In this document: in pieces, positions 43,431 through 45,399 of the stretch
Layout: every line of letters starts with the position of its first letter
Numbering within the stretch: the stretch's first letter is position 1
Assembly (NCBI GenBank): GCA_012839815.1
Contig: DUMQ01000020.1
Location: 1-45,399 of the forward strand
DNA: 45,399 nucleotides
From: Bacillota bacterium
GTDB taxonomy: Bacteria > Bacillota > SHA-98 > Ch115 > JABLXJ01
Direction of reading: 5' to 3'
Translations under genes and position numbers: made by a program
The notes under the pieces: model-generated
Seen by the model: only the letters and a program-made list of their open reading frames with translations
The model's database searches: none
Told to the model about the DNA's origin: nothing

Positions 43431-43582
43431 AGCTTCACAAAACTCTACCATGAACGTCCTGATCTCATATCTCATAGGGTTTGATGAGGAATTTGAGTTT
43501 GTTGCCGCTGAACTCCACAGGCGCCTCTTCCCGCTCCATCAGGTTGCACTCCCGTGCAGCCTTGATGGGAAATCCGAAGCTC
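43425..43582 (-). pseudogene. C-terminal remnant of a second GH38 alpha-mannosidase
   Basis: In the frame one base off the longer ORF above, the minus strand reads LSFGFPIKAARECNLMEREE, APVEFSGNKLKFLIKPYE and then, after a frameshift, IRTFMVEFCEAS and TAA at 43425. This is the end of a GH38 mannosidase, with KPYEIRTF as the last conserved strand. The frameshift is due to a 7-bp tandem duplication, ATCTCAT twice at 43462-43475 on the plus strand; removing one copy restores KPYEIRTFMVEF. The upstream joint at 43582 follows a catalytic-domain fragment directly, so most of the middle of the gene is missing. Confidence 0.7.
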
Positions 43583-44818
43583 AGGTGTGGTGATGAAGTG
43601 CGTCAGGACCTCCGTGCCATCCATGCCACGCCACATGAAGGTATCGTATTCCGGCCGGTTGTATTGATTCCAGCTGATCTTCGTGGTCATGAAGTATTCA
43701 AGCCCGCTCTTCTTGATTATCTGCGGGAGGGCCCAGCTATACCCGAATACGTCAGGAAGCCAGAGCACCTTGCACTCCCTCCCGAATTCCTGCCGGAAAA
43801 ACCTGGTCCCAAACAGGAGCTGGCGCACCAGCGACTCGCCCGAGGTCACGTTGCAATCGGCCTCGACCCACATGCCCCATGTAGGCTTCCACTGCCCCGA
43901 GGCCACCTTTTCCTTTATAAGGTTACATTGGTGAACCTCCTCCAGCTCCCTGCACAATCTCAAAAACGTAACGGCCACACGTTCGTTCAACGTGATAACC
44001 GCGGTCGGTCTTACTTCTTTCAAGTAGCTGATGCACCCGTCTATGTCGCTATCCGATCCACCTGTCAGGAGGAATGGCAATTCTGCCACCTGCACATACC
44101 ACGGGTATGAATCGAAGACCAGGCTCGGATCATATGGGATACCCGCTAGCTTGAGGGCGTGTCTGTAGCCCCGCAGGCGGTCAGCGACCGAGGTCGTTGA
44201 CAAGTTGGAGGTTGCGACGAAGCCGATGCGGCGGTGCCCAAGGCTTAGGAGATACCGGGTTGCCGCGAATGCCCCACCGAAGTTATCCGATGCCACAGCG
44301 CAGGCGTTTGAACCAACAAGATAGCGGTCCACCAGGACTATGGGGTATCCGGTTTCGGTAAGGGTGCGCACAAGGGCCTGAGCCTTGCTGCCGTCTGCGG
44401 GCCAGAGGGCAATGCCGCCCACGTCATCCTTGGTTAGCCTGTTAAGGATATCGAGCTCATTGTCGGGATCGTTGGCGGAGTTTATCGTAAAAATAGTAAA
44501 TCCGCGGCTCCTCGCTACCTGCTCGATACCGGATGCTATATCACCTACATACTCTGTGTGGAGGCTACTGGCGACCACGGGGGCGATAAAGGCTATATTC
44601 GGCCTCCGGCTACGAGCTCCGGCACCGGCTGGCTTGTGGGCAGCCTCCTTGCCAGAATCGCTGGCGGAATCGCTGCCCCCATCATGTCCAGCCCCGCTTG
44701 CGCCCGCCGCGCCTGCGGATTCGGATTTACGCGTAGCGCGCACTCGGTCCCGGTCCCGGTCGCGACCGGGACCGGCAAGAAAGTTACCATCAGGCCGTGC
44801 GGGTGAAGTGGTAAGCAA
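43583..44818 (-). pseudogene. Chimeric remnant: LacI-type effector domain fused to GH38 catalytic fragment
   Basis: One open frame (43472-44818) joins unrelated pieces. Residues 1-16 are encoded by dyad-array DNA; 17-70 are low-complexity (GRDRDRDRVR, Gly/Ala/Ser-rich). Residues 71-290 are a LacI/GalR effector-binding domain (NIAFIAPVVASSLHTEYVGD, VLVDRYLVGSNACAVASDNF, LGHRRIGFVATSN, VITLNERVAVTFLRLCRE) with no DNA-binding domain. From about 292 to 412 it is GH38: IKEKVASGQWKP, MWVEADCNVTSGESLVRQLL and VLWLPDVFGYSWALPQIIKK, including the nucleophile Asp. The His-Asp zinc N-terminus of GH38 and the end of LacI are missing. The last 36 residues are out of frame. Confidence 0.75.
44741..44766. 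repeat. Hexamer repeat GGTCCC
   Basis: CGGTCCCGGTCCCGGTCG and a partly palindromic continuation (GCGACCGGGACCGG) encode the Arg-Asp run at the start of the chimeric regulator frame. Low-complexity DNA of the same style as at 21471 and 43350. Confidence 0.7.
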
Positions 44819-45196
44819 GTTGCCATTTTACGCCGCGGGGTGGTAAGATACTCACCATCCTCGACCTGTAGGCGCGGCAGAGTGGCAAAAAAGTTACCAG
44901 GATAAGGCGAGTAATGGAAAATAACTTGCCACCCTTACGGCGCGGGGTGATAAGCTATTTACCACCATCATCGGCGGGTCACGGGAGGGTGGTAAAAAAG
45001 TTGCCAGGATAGTCGCCAAGCTGAAAAATAGCTTACCACTTTACCGCGCGAAGTGGCAAAATACTTACCAGTCCGACGCGCAAGTGGTAACTAATTTACC
45101 ACCTTGGCGCGCGGAGCGGTAAAGGATTTACCAGCTCGACACGTAAGTGGCAAGCAACTTGCCACATCACCATGAGAAGTGGAAAGATACTTACCA
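44772..45196. repeat. Array B of the GTGGTAA dyad repeat, about 13 copies
   Basis: Left arms start at about 44772, 44808, 44840, 44882, 44914, 44947, 44989, 45020, 45053, 45084, 45116, 45147 and 45179, giving steps of 36, 32, 42, 32, 33, 42, 31, 33, 31, 32, 31 and 32 bp. The best copies are GTGGTAACTAATTTACCAC (45084) and GTGGCAAGCAACTTGCCAC (45147). Linkers carry TTACGGCGCGG or CGCGCG in several units. Its left end runs into the start of the regulator remnant. Not CRISPR: the arms vary and linkers resemble one another. Confidence 0.88.
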
Positions 45197-45399
45197 TCGA
45201 AAGACGAGGACGCGTTGCGTATTCTGCGCTGCGTATTCTTAGAATGGGCTGCCTGTGCTTCTGCGTATTCTTAGCCCATTTTCCGCAGTAGGGGCAGGTT
45301 TAATTAGGAATTCATTGTGGCCATTTTTTACGTGGCTACGGTTGAGGTGGTCGATATTCACCGATCAGAAGCCCGAGCTTTTGCAGGGTTCGGTAATGA
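45197..45399. other. Window end: short repeats, no supported gene
   Basis: GCGTATTCT occurs three times (45217-45274), with AATGGGCT and AGCCCATT forming an 8-bp inverted repeat around the last copy. A minus-strand frame at the very edge reads HYRTLQKLGLLIGEYRPPQP before a stop and could be the end of a gene beyond the window; no family recognised. Confidence 0.35.

Noticed and set aside
44772-45196. CRISPR array
   Set aside because: The repeats are only about 19 bp, vary in both arms, and the linkers resemble one another (GGCGCGG, CGCG). CRISPR has near-identical repeats with unrelated spacers, and no cas gene is in the window.

Overview
The window looks like chromosomal DNA of a Gram-positive bacterium of the phylum Bacillota. 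The signs are strong purine-rich ribosome-binding sites, several GTG starts, LacI-regulated sugar ABC operons and UroD-like proteins inside sugar operons. The family mix would suit a Clostridia- or Limnochordia-like anaerobe. No rRNA or ribosomal marker is present, so this placement is inference.

Region 1 (1-16.3 kb, all minus strand) is a surface-polysaccharide or protein-glycan cluster. In transcription order it holds the four dTDP-L-rhamnose genes (rmlB, rmlA, rmlC, rmlD), a family 2 glycosyltransferase, a polytopic Wzy-like polymerase, a second family 2 glycosyltransferase, three GT4 glycosyltransferases, a PglC-type phosphoglycosyl transferase, an ATP-grasp ligase coupled to a HAD phosphatase, a DegT/PglE-type aminotransferase and a FlaA1/CapD-type 4,6-dehydratase cut by the window edge. 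A broken KTSC-domain gene lies between the HAD gene and the aminotransferase. Further upstream on the same strand is a GDP-mannose pyrophosphorylase (21.6-22.8 kb). Between it and rmlB is a damaged helicase locus, where a Ski2/Hel308-like helicase with a SWIM finger runs out of frame into a UvrD/PD-(D/E)XK helicase-nuclease that has lost its Walker A region.

Region 2 (22.8-24.9 kb) holds two small minus-strand genes (a hypothetical protein and a lone MNT nucleotidyltransferase), a short copy of a palindromic repeat and a 201-bp nested inverted repeat resembling a MITE.

Region 3 (24.9-38.6 kb, all plus strand) is a sugar-catabolic region: an Rbs-type ABC transporter (ATPase, permease, binding protein) ending in a strong terminator, then a LacI regulator with a likely operator, a FucI-like isomerase, a UroD-like protein, a second ABC importer without its own ATPase, a second UroD-like protein and a transaldolase-family protein. 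The substrate cannot be read from sequence.

Region 4 (38.8-42.0 kb) holds a DUF4143 ATPase convergent with a composite toxin-antitoxin locus: an MqsR-like toxin, an MqsA-like zinc-ribbon/HTH antitoxin fused in one reading frame to an MNT nucleotidyltransferase, and a HEPN protein. One fused protein appears to join two antitoxin systems. This is one of the two most interesting observations here.

Region 5 (42.2-45.4 kb) is a gene graveyard. Pieces of two GH38 alpha-mannosidases, a UroD-like protein and a LacI-type regulator are fused to one another at deletion junctions. They are interrupted and flanked by two arrays of a GTGGTAA/TTACCAC dyad whose copies are mostly 31-33, 42 or about 53 bp apart, that is, about 3, 4 or 5 turns of the DNA helix. 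The regular helical phasing is the other most interesting signal, because it suggests a cooperative DNA-binding protein rather than CRISPR or random decay.
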